A stretch of 42,255 bases of DNA from Clostridia bacterium (lineage in GTDB: Bacteria > Bacillota > Clostridia > Oscillospirales > Acutalibacteraceae). This document shows positions 30,150 through 39,829 of this stretch, piece by piece (the stretch's first letter is position 1; each line of letters opens with the position of its first letter). The DNA is taken from NCBI GenBank assembly GCA_017380615.1, contig JAFODQ010000073.1, positions 1-42,255 of the forward strand. The letters run 5' to 3'. Under the pieces are notes generated by a model. That model made no database searches. It was not told the origin of the DNA and worked only from the letters and a program-made list of their open reading frames with translations. Both the position numbers and the translations under genes were made by a program.

Positions 30150-33100
30150 TTGTGTTTTCCTCCTGTGTTTTTATGAGTAAATCAAGTGCCTCTTTAAGAG
30201 CCTCAAGTGGTGATTGACCCGGAGCCTTCTTGACTGTAATATAGGGCTTCGGTCCTGTGGAAACGAGAATTCTTCCTCGCATTGCTCCCACAAGCACAGC
30301 AACCTTGCTCATATCAATTTTGTCAACATAAAGAAGAAGGCTGTTGTTATTCTGTCCGATTTCGTATATACCAAGCTGCGCTGCAGAGTTTCTGAGAAGT
30401 GCAACCTTCACAAGACCCTCCACGCTTGCAGGTGGGTCGCCGAAGCGGTCAATGAGCTCGTCAATAACATCACTGGCGTCTTCTTCAGTTTTTATGTCGG
30501 CAATTCGCTTGTAAATTGAAAGTCTATGGGGGAGGCTGCTGATATAGCTTTCGGGAATGTGTGCATCAATCCTGATATCAATAAGGCATTCCTTTGCTGT
30601 GGTATCGGTTGCTTCGCCCTTTTCTTCCCTCACAGCCTCGGAGAGAAGCTTCATATACATATCATAGCCAACTGCTTCCATGTGTCCGTGCTGTTCCGTT
30701 CCCAGGAGATTACCTGCGCCACGGATTTCAAGGTCTCTCATAGCAATTTTAAAGCCTGAGCCGAACTCGGTATATTCACGGATTGCTGTAAGTCTCTTTG
30801 TGGCAATTTCTGTTAATTCCTTGCCCTTTGTGAATGTAAGATATGCAAAGCCTCTTCTGGCAGACCTGCCTACACGACCTCGTATCTGGTGAAGCTGTGC
30901 AAGCCCTAGATTGTTCGCGTTTTCAATAATGAGGGTGTTTGCATTGGGCACATCCACACCTGTTTCGATGATTGTGGTGCAAACGAGAATATCGATTTCA
31001 CCCTCAAGCAAGGCTTTCCACACATCGGAAAGCTCATCCTCGCTCATTTTACCATGGCCGATGCCGATGTTGGCATCGGGAAGCAATTCTTTAATTTTGA
31101 GTGCAGTTTTTTCAATGGTCTCAACCTTGTTGTGCAGATAATAAACCTGACCACCTCTGCGAAGCTCCTTCTCCATAGCTTCTGCCAGAACGCCCCAATC
31201 ATGCTCTGTAACGTAGGTTTGCACGGGGGAACGGTCTTGGGGAGCTTCTTCAATAACTGACATGTCACGGATTCCTGACATTGCCATGTTCATTGTTCGT
31301 GGAATTGGTGTTGCAGAAAGGGTGAGACAATCCACATCAGGATATAACTCCTTGAGTCTTTCCTTTTGCCCAACACCGAAGCGCTGCTCTTCGTCAACAA
31401 TAATAAGTCCCAGATCACGGAAGGCAATATCCTTTGATATGAGACGGTGGGTGCCAACAATAACATCAATGGTGCCTCGTTTGAGAGCTTTGATTATTCT
31501 TGTTTGTTCTTTGGGCGAACGGAATCGTGAGAGCATTTCAGCTTCAATCGGGAAACCCTCAAAGCGTCTCCTTATAGTGTTATAGTGCTGAAGTGCAAGA
31601 ATTGTGGTGGGCACGAGAATTGCACATTGCTTTCCGTCTGCAATGCATTTGAAAGCAGCACGCAAAGCAACCTCTGTTTTCCCGAAGCCTACATCACCAC
31701 AAAGAAGTCTGTCCATTGGGTGAGCCTTCTCCATGTCACGCTTGATTTCATGGATTGCCTTGAGCTGGTCATCAGTCTCGTCATATTCAAAGCGTCGTTC
31801 AAAGTCACTTTGCATATCAATATCCGGCGAGAAGGCGTAGCCGGGTGTTTTCATTCTGTGGGCATAAAGAGCAATAAGCTCCTTTGCCATATTCTTTGCT
31901 GATGCCTTGACTCTTGTTTTGAGCTTTTCCCAATCCTTGCCGCCAAGGGTGGAAAGCTTCAGGTTTTTGGCATCGTCACGAGGTCCGATGTATTTTGAAA
32001 CCAGGTCAAGCTGTGTAACAGGAACATAAAGACTTGCAGCTTTAGCGTAGGTTATTTTTATAAAATCCTTTGTTACACCTGAAACATCTAATTTCTGTAT
32101 CCCTTCGAAAATACCAATACCGTGCACAGAGTGAACCACATAGTCACCCTTGGAAAGCTCTTCAAGGCTCTGTATTGCATCAGCAGCCTTGTAATTTTTG
32201 CGGCGTTTCTTCAAGGCTGTTGAGCTTTTTCCACCTCGTGCATAAGAGATGATGTTGAATCCCTCGTTGGGATACCTGAAACCGTTTGAAATGCCACCCG
32301 ATAAAACGGTGACTGTCTTTTTTGAGAATTCAGCTGGTAAAACAGGGAAATACATCGCACTGATGTCTTCTGTTTCCAGTGCCTCAGCCAAGGAGGCTGC
32401 TGCCTTTTCTGTGCCGGCAATAACAATACAGCGTTCGTTTCTTCTTAGTGCAGGACGCAGATCGTCAAGAAGCACCTCGAGAGAACCGTTCCATACCGGA
32501 GTCTGCTGAACGTTGAATGTTGTGAGGCTTTTAACGGGTGTGTCAAAAGTGCCTCGTGGGAAAGTGTCAATATAAAATGCTTTTCTCTTTTCATAGAGAT
32601 TGAGAAGCTGTGGGAATGTGAGAGTAAAGGTATCAAGACCCTTTGCAAGAACACCGTTTTCAAACTGTGCCTTGATTTCTCCGTTGATGAGCTTAAGTGA
32701 GGTTTCTGCTCTTTCTTTTACATTTGCACTTTCGATTACAAAGAGCATATCATCATTACAGTAATCAAAAATTGATGCAGGTGCACAATAAGCAAGGCCG
32801 AGATATTTATCAACAGATGAAAGAGGGATTCCGGACTCGAGCATTTCAAGGTCCTTCGATAAAACCTCTTTTGCTTTTCTTGAGCCCTTACCTGATACTG
32901 TGCTTATGAAATCTGTGAGTCTGTTTTTGAAATCAGCCTCGTTATCAAACACAATTTCCGTTGCAGGAGAGATTGTGCAGAAGTCAAGAGTGTCTGTGCG
33001 TCTCTGTGAGGAAGGGTCAAAGGTTGAGATGTTATCAACATTATCACCCCATAGCTCAATTCTTATGGGCTCAGAGGAGTCAGGAGGAAAGAAATCCACG

Positions 33101-33639
33101 ATACCTCCTCTGTGGGCGTATTGCCCCACACCCTCAACACTGTCTGTGCGCTTGAAGCCTGCAGCAGTAAGAAAATCAATGAGCTTTTCGGTGGAAGCCT
33201 CAGTGGATAAATCAATTGTAAGTGTGCGTTTTTTAAGCTCTTCAGGAGGTATTGTCAGTTGTAAAGCAGCTTCCACGGAACAAGCAATAACGCCATAGCT
33301 TTTGTTGACTATGTTGCAAAGTGTTTTGATTCTTATTTGCTCATATTCTCTCGATTGTCCTTGCGAGGAATTAAATGAATAGTCTCTTGCAGGGAAGAGA
33401 AAGGCTGTTTCTTTTCCTGAAAACTCATTTGTGTCATTCACAAATTTCCGTGCAGAAGCTTCATCAGGTAAAACGACAATTGCTCTGCGAGAAAGATCCT
33501 CGCAGAGTGAATGAACAAGGTGCGCTTTGGGTGAGGCGGGCATACCTGTGATGCCTGAAGGGCCGATGCCGTTTTCAATGTAATTGACAACATCCTTGTA
33601 TTCTGTGCAATTGGTGAGAAGTTTTGAATAGCAGGACAT
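30139..33639 (-). CDS. mfd: Transcription-repair coupling factor
   Basis: A full-length 1166-residue Mfd. It removes RNA polymerase stalled at DNA lesions and recruits UvrA. The N-terminal UvrB-like modules (GITGMPASPKAHLVHSL) lead to the CarD-like RNA-polymerase-interacting domain (LSKGDYVVHSVHGIGIFEGI). The RecG-like helicase follows with GDVGFGKTE, VDEEQRFG, TATPIPRT-type SATPIPRTMN and a C-terminal QIRGRVGRS. The TRCF domain ends it. The ATG is 7 bp past the pth stop. Confidence 0.98.
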   Translation of the reverse strand: MSCYSKLLTNCTEYKDVVNYIENGIGPSGITGMPASPKAHLVHSLCEDLSRRAIVVLPDEASARKFVNDTNEFSGKETAFLFPARDYSFNSSQGQSREYEQIRIKTLCNIVNKSYGVIACSVEAALQLTIPPEELKKRTLTIDLSTEASTEKLIDFLTAAGFKRTDSVEGVGQYAHRGGIVDFFPPDSSEPIRIELWGDNVDNISTFDPSSQRRTDTLDFCTISPATEIVFDNEADFKNRLTDFISTVSGKGSRKAKEVLSKDLEMLESGIPLSSVDKYLGLAYCAPASIFDYCNDDMLFVIESANVKERAETSLKLINGEIKAQFENGVLAKGLDTFTLTFPQLLNLYEKRKAFYIDTFPRGTFDTPVKSLTTFNVQQTPVWNGSLEVLLDDLRPALRRNERCIVIAGTEKAAASLAEALETEDISAMYFPVLPAEFSKKTVTVLSGGISNGFRYPNEGFNIISYARGGKSSTALKKRRKNYKAADAIQSLEELSKGDYVVHSVHGIGIFEGIQKLDVSGVTKDFIKITYAKAASLYVPVTQLDLVSKYIGPRDDAKNLKLSTLGGKDWEKLKTRVKASAKNMAKELIALYAHRMKTPGYAFSPDIDMQSDFERRFEYDETDDQLKAIHEIKRDMEKAHPMDRLLCGDVGFGKTEVALRAAFKCIADGKQCAILVPTTILALQHYNTIRRRFEGFPIEAEMLSRFRSPKEQTRIIKALKRGTIDVIVGTHRLISKDIAFRDLGLIIVDEEQRFGVGQKERLKELYPDVDCLTLSATPIPRTMNMAMSGIRDMSVIEEAPQDRSPVQTYVTEHDWGVLAEAMEKELRRGGQVYYLHNKVETIEKTALKIKELLPDANIGIGHGKMSEDELSDVWKALLEGEIDILVCTTIIETGVDVPNANTLIIENANNLGLAQLHQIRGRVGRSARRGFAYLTFTKGKELTEIATKRLTAIREYTEFGSGFKIAMRDLEIRGAGNLLGTEQHGHMEAVGYDMYMKLLSEAVREEKGEATDTTAKECLIDIRIDAHIPESYISSLPHRLSIYKRIADIKTEEDASDVIDELIDRFGDPPASVEGLVKVALLRNSAAQLGIYEIGQNNNSLLLYVDKIDMSKVAVLVGAMRGRILVSTGPKPYITVKKAPGQSPLEALKEALDLLIKTQEENTNET

Positions 33640-33646
33640 AAATACC

Positions 33647-34255
33647 TCAGCTGTTATATTTTGACATAGCTCCCTCTGTGTCGCCCTGAATCATAAGCTC
33701 AAGAGCAGAGAGTGCATTATCCATAGCGTCACGCATCAGGGGAATATCCTTTTTGGGGAAGTTTGAGAGCACCCAATCCGCAAGGTCGTAGTCAGGATGT
33801 GGCTTTTTGCCCACACCGAGCTTTATGCGAGGAAAGTCTTCGCCGCCAAGATGTGCAATGATGCTCTTTATACCATTGTGACCACCGGCACTGCCTTTTC
33901 TTTTGATTCGCAGCTTACCGGGCTCAAGGGAGATATCATCAAAAATAACAATAATGTTTTCTTTGGGGATTTTGTAAAAGGCTGCACATTCGCTGACAGC
34001 GATGCCACTGTTGTTCATCATGGTCTGTGGCTTCATGAAAAGGATTTTCCTATTGCCGATTTTTGTGTCACCGATAAGTGCGTGAAATTTAAGCTTTTTT
34101 ACCTTGAAGCCTAATTTATCCTCAATATTTTCAATACAGAGAAACCCTGCATTGTGGCGTGTTGTTTCGTATTTTGCACCGGGATTGCCAAGACCCACCA
34201 CAAGATAATCATAGGTGGAGCCTCCTGTGCTTTGTTTTTTGAATTTGTTGAACAT
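33647..34255 (-). CDS. pth: Peptidyl-tRNA hydrolase
   Basis: A 202-residue enzyme that recycles peptidyl-tRNA released during translation. VVGLGNPGAKYETTRHNAGF carries the catalytic His region, MKPQTMMNNSG the conserved Asn, and FDDISLEPGKLRIKRKGSAGGHNGIKSI the Asp and substrate loop. A 17-residue N-terminal extension (MFNKFKKQSTGGSTYDY) precedes the usual start. It follows the GlmU-like gene by 10 bp. Confidence 0.97.
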   Translation of the reverse strand: MFNKFKKQSTGGSTYDYLVVGLGNPGAKYETTRHNAGFLCIENIEDKLGFKVKKLKFHALIGDTKIGNRKILFMKPQTMMNNSGIAVSECAAFYKIPKENIIVIFDDISLEPGKLRIKRKGSAGGHNGIKSIIAHLGGEDFPRIKLGVGKKPHPDYDLADWVLSNFPKKDIPLMRDAMDNALSALELMIQGDTEGAMSKYNS

Positions 34256-34265
34256 AATCTTCTTC

Positions 34266-34952
34266 CTATTTTATGTGCTGTCTTTTATATGGTTTTTTTA
34301 TGTTTACCCAATCAGTTTTAATCTGCTGCCTTGAACGCGCCACGGCAAGAGCATTGTCCGGCACATCCTCTGTTATTGTTGAGCCGGCAGCAGTGAAGGC
34401 GTTTTCGCCGACTGTAACGGGAGCCACAAGGTTTGTGTTGCAGCCTATGAATGCACCATCCTTTACAACAGTGCGTGATTTGTTTCTTCCGTCGTAATTT
34501 ACTGTCACACAGCCACAGCCAAAATTAACATCCTTGCCCACATCAGAATCGCCCACATAGAGAAGATGGGGGAGCTTGCTTCCTTCGTCGATTGTTGAGT
34601 TTTTCACCTCAACAAAATTTCCGATGTGAACATTGTCTGCTATGTCGCAATTGGGTCGTATGTGTACAAATGGACCTGCTGTAACACCTGAGCCTATGTG
34701 TGATGAGTAAGCCTGTGTGTTATTGAGCTTTGAATTGTTATCGACAATGGAATCCATAATGAATGAATTGGGACCGATAACACAATCCTTGCCTATGGTG
34801 GTTTTCCCCATGAGGATTGTACCGGGGAGAATCACTGTGCCCTTGTCAACAAAAACCAGTGGCTCAATTATAATGCCGTCAAAGCATGGTATTTGAACAC
34901 CACTTTCAACGAGCTTGTGCAATATTTCAAGGCGTTCAGTATTATTTATCAA
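34266..34952 (-). CDS. Stand-alone GlmU C-terminal-like left-handed beta-helix acyltransferase
   Basis: A 228-residue protein that matches only the C-terminal half of GlmU. Hexapeptide repeats run through the whole length. The segment LPHLLYVGDSDVGKDVNFGCGCVTVNYDGRNK corresponds to GlmU's acetyltransferase site, including the His before LYVGD. The pyrophosphorylase domain is absent, so if it makes UDP-GlcNAc precursors the uridylyltransferase must be elsewhere. The start is TTG 34950-34952 with AAAGGAG seven bases before. It is the first gene of the operon and its promoter lies 35-63 bp upstream. Confidence 0.82.
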   Translation of the reverse strand: MINNTERLEILHKLVESGVQIPCFDGIIIEPLVFVDKGTVILPGTILMGKTTIGKDCVIGPNSFIMDSIVDNNSKLNNTQAYSSHIGSGVTAGPFVHIRPNCDIADNVHIGNFVEVKNSTIDEGSKLPHLLYVGDSDVGKDVNFGCGCVTVNYDGRNKSRTVVKDGAFIGCNTNLVAPVTVGENAFTAAGSTITEDVPDNALAVARSRQQIKTDWVNIKKPYKRQHIK

Positions 34953-34986
34953 AAAAACACTCCTTTAAATATAACTCTAAATATAT

Positions 34987-35015
34987 ATTATATCATATAT
35001 ATGTCGGGATTTCAA
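34987..35015 (-). promoter_or_regulatory. Promoter of the glmU-like/pth/mfd operon
   Basis: TTGAAA (35010-35015) and TATAAT (34987-34992) have a 17-bp spacer on the minus strand. Confidence 0.82.
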
Positions 35016-35039
35016 GATTATGTGCTGTGCTGCTGTGTT

Positions 35040-35130
35040 ACGAAACAGTTTCGTATTATTGCCAAAAATTTGTTGATTTATTCACGGTATTAATGTATAA
35101 TTTTTTATTATGCAGAAAATATGGAGGTGA
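35040..35130 (+). promoter_or_regulatory. Promoter and palindrome of the LytS-like kinase operon
   Basis: TTGATT (35073-35078) and TATAAT (35096-35101) have a 17-bp spacer, followed by GGAGGTGA (35123-35130). Upstream lies a perfect dyad ACGAAAC-A-GTTTCGT (35040-35054), centred about 60 bp before the transcription start. This position suits an activator, perhaps the operon's own response regulator. Confidence 0.7.
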
Positions 35131-35134
35131 GAGA

Positions 35135-37027
35135 ATGTCTGCAGTATTCAAAAGAAATGTTATATTTGTCATAACCCTTATGCTGACATTTATGTCCTGT
35201 ATTGTTCTCCCTCTTTTTTCATATCTTGATGCAGGTCTGTTTAACAGCCTTAAAATGGAAGGTGCAGTTGCTGATGTGAGAGGCTATGACTTCTCGGATG
35301 GCGAAAATCTTTCCCTGGCAGGTGAGTGGGAGTTCTATTGGGATAAGCATGTCGTAAGTGAAGCTGTGGAGAATGCACAGCCGGATATGTATGTGAGCAT
35401 CCCCTCATCGTGGACTGATTATGAGCTTGACGGCACATCTCTTCCTAATGGTGGCAGAGCAAGCTACAGAGCTATTCTTGAGAATGTGACCACCACAAGG
35501 CCTATGGTGGTCAGTGTGCGAAATCTTCCCGGTGAATGCAATGTGTTTATTGATGGAGAGTTCGTTTTCTCGAATCGTTCTGTACCCGAAGGCAAAATCC
35601 GTATGGGCAGAGAGGTTGTAGAGCCTTATGCGGTGCCTGTATCACTGAACGCCACACAGAAAACCCACGAGGTTATTGTTGAGGTTGATTGTGACTATTC
35701 CGGAGGCTTGACCTCGCAGCCGGTGCTTTCTGATTACAACAGCTATCAGAATAATCTTATGACATCAATTGCCCTGAGATTTATCCTTATTGGTATTGTT
35801 GCTTTCTTTGCAGTTGGTGCTACGGTACTGGCTGTGATGAGAAAGGATATTTCCGATCAGCTGTGGCTCATTCTGCTTTGTGTGATTTTCATTTTCAGAA
35901 TGCTCATTTCAAATGAAGGCTACACAGTTGCACACAACTTTTTCGGTAACATGAACTATGAGATAATGCTCTCGTTGATTTTTGTTTCCACATACATCAT
36001 AAAACTGTGTATGATGATGCACCTTGTGAATGTTATGGGCATTAAAATCAAGAATATAACCCTCACACTTATTTCGGTGCTTTTCCTTGTGTGTGCATTT
36101 GTTCCGTATTTCACCTATGACTATATTTATGTTTCAGAAGCATATATGTGGATTCAGAGTGTTGCATATGCATTTGATATTTACATGATTTATAAGCTTT
36201 CAACAGCTGTTGTGAGAAAAAAGAGATTTGCATCACTTTATCTTGTTTTCTATTGCATAACAGCAGCAGCTCTCGTGACGGATAACCTTTACTTGTGTGG
36301 TTATATTTCCGGTAATGTTTCATTCATAATGCCATTTGCCTGCTTCTTGTTTATTACATTGATGCTCTTTGTTCACATTGCAGACACCCTCAATGATTAT
36401 CAGAAGGCACAAAAAGCAGCCAAGCTTGAAACGGAGCTTGCAGAGCTTAACACCACACTTATGATAAGTCAGATTCAGCCACATTTTCTTTATAATGCTC
36501 TGAACACCATAAAATATCTTACAAAGAAGGATCCACAGAAGGCAGAAAGTGCCATTGTTAAGTTCTCGGGTTATCTTCGGACAAATATGGATTCTCTCAC
36601 ACAAAAAGATCCGATTCCCGTCGAGAAGGAGCTTGAGCATGTGCACAACTATGTGGATATTGAGCAAATTCGTTTCGGTGACAGACTCAAGGTTGAGTAT
36701 GACATCGGCACAGTTGATTTTGTTGTTCCTGCTCTTACAATTCAGCCTATTGTTGAAAATGCAATTAAGCACGGTGTTAATCAGCGCCCCGAGGGAGGCA
36801 CAGTGATAATATCCACAAGCGAGACAGGAAGCTATTATATCATCAGAGTTACAGATAATGGGGTTGGCTTTGATATCAATAAGAAAAAAGACGATGGACG
36901 TTCCCATGTGGGGTTGTCCAACATAAAGAAGCGCCTTGAAACTATGCTTGATGCTTACATTGAAACCGAAAGCGTTATAGGAGAAGGCACCACCGTAACA
37001 GTGAAAATACCCAAGAAGGAGAATTGA
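35135..37027 (+). CDS. LytS-like membrane sensor histidine kinase (7TMR-DISM-type)
   Basis: A 630-residue kinase. After one membrane segment (FVITLMLTFMSCIVLPLF), an extracytoplasmic beta-rich domain (LAGEWEFYWDKHVVSE ... VFIDGEFVF) resembles the sugar-binding-like 7TMR-DISM extracellular domain. Seven or so membrane segments follow (about 220-440). The cytoplasmic His_kinase domain has QIQPHFLYNALNTIKYL with the phospho-His, then QPIVENAIKHGV (N-box) and GVGFDI/GLSNIKKRL (G-boxes). ATG 35135 follows GGAGGTGA; the earlier frame crosses the promoter. The partner regulator follows 2 bp after the stop. Confidence 0.9.
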   Translation: MSAVFKRNVIFVITLMLTFMSCIVLPLFSYLDAGLFNSLKMEGAVADVRGYDFSDGENLSLAGEWEFYWDKHVVSEAVENAQPDMYVSIPSSWTDYELDGTSLPNGGRASYRAILENVTTTRPMVVSVRNLPGECNVFIDGEFVFSNRSVPEGKIRMGREVVEPYAVPVSLNATQKTHEVIVEVDCDYSGGLTSQPVLSDYNSYQNNLMTSIALRFILIGIVAFFAVGATVLAVMRKDISDQLWLILLCVIFIFRMLISNEGYTVAHNFFGNMNYEIMLSLIFVSTYIIKLCMMMHLVNVMGIKIKNITLTLISVLFLVCAFVPYFTYDYIYVSEAYMWIQSVAYAFDIYMIYKLSTAVVRKKRFASLYLVFYCITAAALVTDNLYLCGYISGNVSFIMPFACFLFITLMLFVHIADTLNDYQKAQKAAKLETELAELNTTLMISQIQPHFLYNALNTIKYLTKKDPQKAESAIVKFSGYLRTNMDSLTQKDPIPVEKELEHVHNYVDIEQIRFGDRLKVEYDIGTVDFVVPALTIQPIVENAIKHGVNQRPEGGTVIISTSETGSYYIIRVTDNGVGFDINKKKDDGRSHVGLSNIKKRLETMLDAYIETESVIGEGTTVTVKIPKKEN

Positions 37028-37029
37028 TT

Positions 37030-37824
37030 ATGAGAATAATGGCAGTGGATGATGAGTTTCTTGCTCTTGAGGATTTTGAAGATACCTGTAGGTCTCTTGG
37101 TATTACAGATGAAATTGTGAAATTCAGCAATCCTCTTGATGCTTTGGAATATGTGGCAAAGAATAAGGTTGACATTGCATTTCTTGATATTGAGATGCCC
37201 GTTATCAAGGGTATTGAGCTTGCAAAAAGAATAAAGGCTTTGTCAAAAAACACAAGAATAATTTTCACAACAGGATATAGCAACTATGCCCTTGAAGCCT
37301 TTGCTGCAGATGCTGTTGATTATGTGCTCAAGCCTTACGAGGCAGCATCCATCCGGAAGGCTTATGATAAGGCTCTTCTTGTGAAGGAGGCAGATGAGGG
37401 AAGCCACATTTTCATTAAGACCTTCGGTTATTTTGATGTGTTTGTGGACGGAAAGTCAGTTAATTTTTCAAGTGCAAAGTCCAAGGAGCTTCTCGCACTT
37501 CTTGTGGACAGAAACGGTGGGATTGTCAGCACGGAGCAGGCTATCTCCGTCTTGTGGGAGGGCAGAGCCTATGATGAAACGGTTCAGTCGCTTTTCAGAA
37601 AAGTTTTAAGGTCTCTTAGAACAACTCTTGAGGAAGCTGGCATACTTGAAATTCTTGTTGATAACAGAAACCAGCGTAGCGTGGATAAATCAAAATTCAT
37701 TTGCGATTACTATGAGCTTATTGAAAAAGGCAGAAACGAAAACACCAAGTATTTCGGTAAATATATGGAACAGTATTCGTGGGCTGTCGCCACTCAGGAG
37801 CAAATCGATAAAATGTATAATTGA
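37030..37824 (+). CDS. Response regulator with REC and SARP-like DNA-binding domain
   Basis: A 264-residue regulator. REC residues: VDDE near 6-9, phospho-Asp in FLDIEMP (about 53), and the lysine in VLKPYE. The C-terminal half is a winged-helix Trans_reg_C/SARP-type domain (FGYFDVFVDGKSVNF ... KSKELLALLVDRNGG ... SLFRKVLRSLRTTL) rather than the LytTR domain usually paired with LytS kinases. ATG 37030 follows AAGGAG; the TTG at 37024 is not needed. It is co-transcribed with the kinase and may bind the dyad at 35040-35054. Confidence 0.9.
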   Translation: MRIMAVDDEFLALEDFEDTCRSLGITDEIVKFSNPLDALEYVAKNKVDIAFLDIEMPVIKGIELAKRIKALSKNTRIIFTTGYSNYALEAFAADAVDYVLKPYEAASIRKAYDKALLVKEADEGSHIFIKTFGYFDVFVDGKSVNFSSAKSKELLALLVDRNGGIVSTEQAISVLWEGRAYDETVQSLFRKVLRSLRTTLEEAGILEILVDNRNQRSVDKSKFICDYYELIEKGRNENTKYFGKYMEQYSWAVATQEQIDKMYN

Positions 37825-37837
37825 TCGGAATTAAAAG

Positions 37838-37867
37838 AAGGAAGCTGTTACAGCTTCCTTCTTTTTT
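37838..37867. terminator. Terminator between the regulator gene and vanZ
   Basis: AAGGAAGCTG (37838-37847) pairs with CAGCTTCCTT (37851-37860), followed by a seven-T run on the plus strand and a weaker T stretch on the minus strand. It overlaps the end of the vanZ-like gene. Confidence 0.85.
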
Positions 37868-38288
37868 TGATTGATTGAGTCGCTTTTATTATAAGGATAA
37901 ATACTATTGTGCCTGTGACGATTCCTGCAAGATCAACAAGCAGATCGCTTATCTGAAAGGCTCGTCCGTCAACGAAAATCTGGTGGATTTCATCTGTCCA
38001 TGCATAGCACCAGGATAGAATTATTGAAATAATCGGCTTCAATTCATTCCTGAAGGCAAAAAAGCAATTTATTGAGAAAAGTCCGAGAATAGCAAATTCA
38101 CTGTAGTGACCGAAGGTGCGCACAAGTGCTTCGGGAATATTGTTTCCCAGAACCATTGAAAGAAGCTTTGTTACAAAGCCACTGGTTTCAGAGGATTTTA
38201 TTGTATCCTGCTGTGACAGAATAAATATTATCAGCATAACACCGGTCAGACAAATCACAGATATGGTTTTGTAAATTTTGTTTTTCAT
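37848..38288 (-). CDS. VanZ family membrane protein
   Basis: A 146-residue membrane protein with about four spans. The conserved pieces FGHYSEFAILGLF, WTDEIHQIFVDGRAFQISDLLVDLAG are the VanZ hallmark (teicoplanin resistance protein family). The role in this genome is not known. The ATG overlaps the stop of the preceding lipoprotein gene by one base (ATGA). Confidence 0.92.
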   Translation of the reverse strand: MKNKIYKTISVICLTGVMLIIFILSQQDTIKSSETSGFVTKLLSMVLGNNIPEALVRTFGHYSEFAILGLFSINCFFAFRNELKPIISIILSWCYAWTDEIHQIFVDGRAFQISDLLVDLAGIVTGTIVFILIIKATQSIKKRRKL

Positions 38289-39829
38289 CAGCTTTCTTCA
38301 CCCTCGTGAAAATAAACAAGATTGCCGCCATCAGCAATATAAACTCCCTTGTAGCCACTGTTTATGAAAAGTACCTTGCCTGTGTAAAACAGCGGCACGA
38401 AAACACCACTCTCAATCACGAGCTTGTCAGCCTTCATGAACACTGCGGCGTTTTCGTTTGCCACAGAGGATAATCCGTTCTGGAGGGTTTTGAGAGACCT
38501 TACTTCACAATTACAGGGAGCTTGAGAAAATGAATCAAGAATTGCTGCAGCTGTGTTGGTCTGATTGGAAAGAGGAAGAATGCCTAAATCATATTCTCCC
38601 TTTGCCATAACCTCATTTACTTGTGCTCTGTCAAAGAGCGTGAGTTTTATCTCGATTTTTTCACCAAAGGCTGTTTTCCAATCTTCGACTATTTTCTTTG
38701 CAGTCGTTTCCATTTCAGCAGGTGCTACAAATGTCACTTTGTATTCGGTCACTTTGTAGTTTTTCATAAGAGCATCAAGTGTTTCGGCTGCCTTTTTGGG
38801 ATCACCCTTGAAGGTTGTTTTCTCCCAGGTGAAATCTCCACATGTTACATCACCGTTTGTGGCAGAGTGGGGGAATACAAAATCAGCTCTTTCAAGTGCA
38901 AATTCAGGAAGCTCTAATGTGGAGATATCGGAAATACCACTCAGGAGAGCTGTTCTAAAGCTGCCTGAAGCACCAAGCTTTGATTTGCAGTTGAAGGCAA
39001 GTCCCCAGATGCTATCATAGGCTGCAGATGTTGATTCCTGACCAAAAACTGCCTCTCTTGTGTCTGCTACAAGAAGATTATAGCTTCCATCCTTGAAGCG
39101 TTCAGCAAGATTTTCCTTTACTCCTGTGGTGTAAAGCACAATGTGCTTGTTAAGTATCTGGATGTTTCCGTTGTGGTGGGGGTTTCTTTTGATTATTGTT
39201 TCTGCAGGTGATGATTGCTCAATATAATAAGCGCCGTTAGATAGGACTGTTTCAGGCGTTGTGGCATATACTCTGCCAGCCGATGTGTAAAACTCTTCGT
39301 CACAAGGGTAAATGGGTAATGCAGCCAGCTTATAAAGAAGCTCGTGATCGATTTGGGAAAGGGTGATTTCAAGAGTATGGCTGTCCACGGCAGCTACGTT
39401 TTTTACCTTGCTTACCTTTTGGGGGTGAAGCTGCTTGAATCTTTCAAAGCCGAAAACATAGTCCTCGGCAGTTATGCTTTCCTCAAACTCTGTCAGACCG
39501 AGAGATTCAAGTGTAACCGCAATCTCCTTGGAAATATACCATTTCGCATCGGGGTTGAGCTTGAAAATATATGATAATCCGTTTTTTTCAATTGTGTATG
39601 CAGTGGCACCGGCAAGGTTAATTTTTCCGTTGCTGTCAAAACGGAGGAGACCCTCAAAGCAGTTGGTGCTTATTATTCTCTCAATTTCAGATTGGCTTTC
39701 AAGTGGGTCCAAGCTTTTAGCACCCTCAAGCACACCCATTGTGAATGTGGCTTCCGTCAGGGAAAATGAACATGAACAAAGAGAGCAAAGGATAGCTATG
39801 CAAAGAAAAATGCTGATAAATTTTTTCAT
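38288..39829 (-). CDS. OppA-like peptide-binding lipoprotein (SBP_bac_5)
   Basis: A 513-residue secreted lipoprotein. MKKFISIFLCIAILCSLCSC is a lipoprotein signal with the lipid-bearing Cys near 18-20. TFTMGVLEGAKSLDPLESQSEIERII, FEGLLRFDSNG and LSNGAYYIEQSSPAETI ... KRNPHHNG match the SBP_bac_5 family that binds oligopeptides or nickel. No transport permease or ATPase is adjacent, so it may be an orphan receptor or serve a distant transporter. ATG 39829 follows AAAGGAGCC and overlaps the nth stop. Confidence 0.88.
   Translation of the reverse strand: MKKFISIFLCIAILCSLCSCSFSLTEATFTMGVLEGAKSLDPLESQSEIERIISTNCFEGLLRFDSNGKINLAGATAYTIEKNGLSYIFKLNPDAKWYISKEIAVTLESLGLTEFEESITAEDYVFGFERFKQLHPQKVSKVKNVAAVDSHTLEITLSQIDHELLYKLAALPIYPCDEEFYTSAGRVYATTPETVLSNGAYYIEQSSPAETIIKRNPHHNGNIQILNKHIVLYTTGVKENLAERFKDGSYNLLVADTREAVFGQESTSAAYDSIWGLAFNCKSKLGASGSFRTALLSGISDISTLELPEFALERADFVFPHSATNGDVTCGDFTWEKTTFKGDPKKAAETLDALMKNYKVTEYKVTFVAPAEMETTAKKIVEDWKTAFGEKIEIKLTLFDRAQVNEVMAKGEYDLGILPLSNQTNTAAAILDSFSQAPCNCEVRSLKTLQNGLSSVANENAAVFMKADKLVIESGVFVPLFYTGKVLFINSGYKGVYIADGGNLVYFHEGEES

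Noticed and set aside
34886-35134. N-terminal extension of the LytS-like kinase
   Set aside because: The extension crosses both divergent promoters; GGAGGTGA directly precedes ATG 35135.
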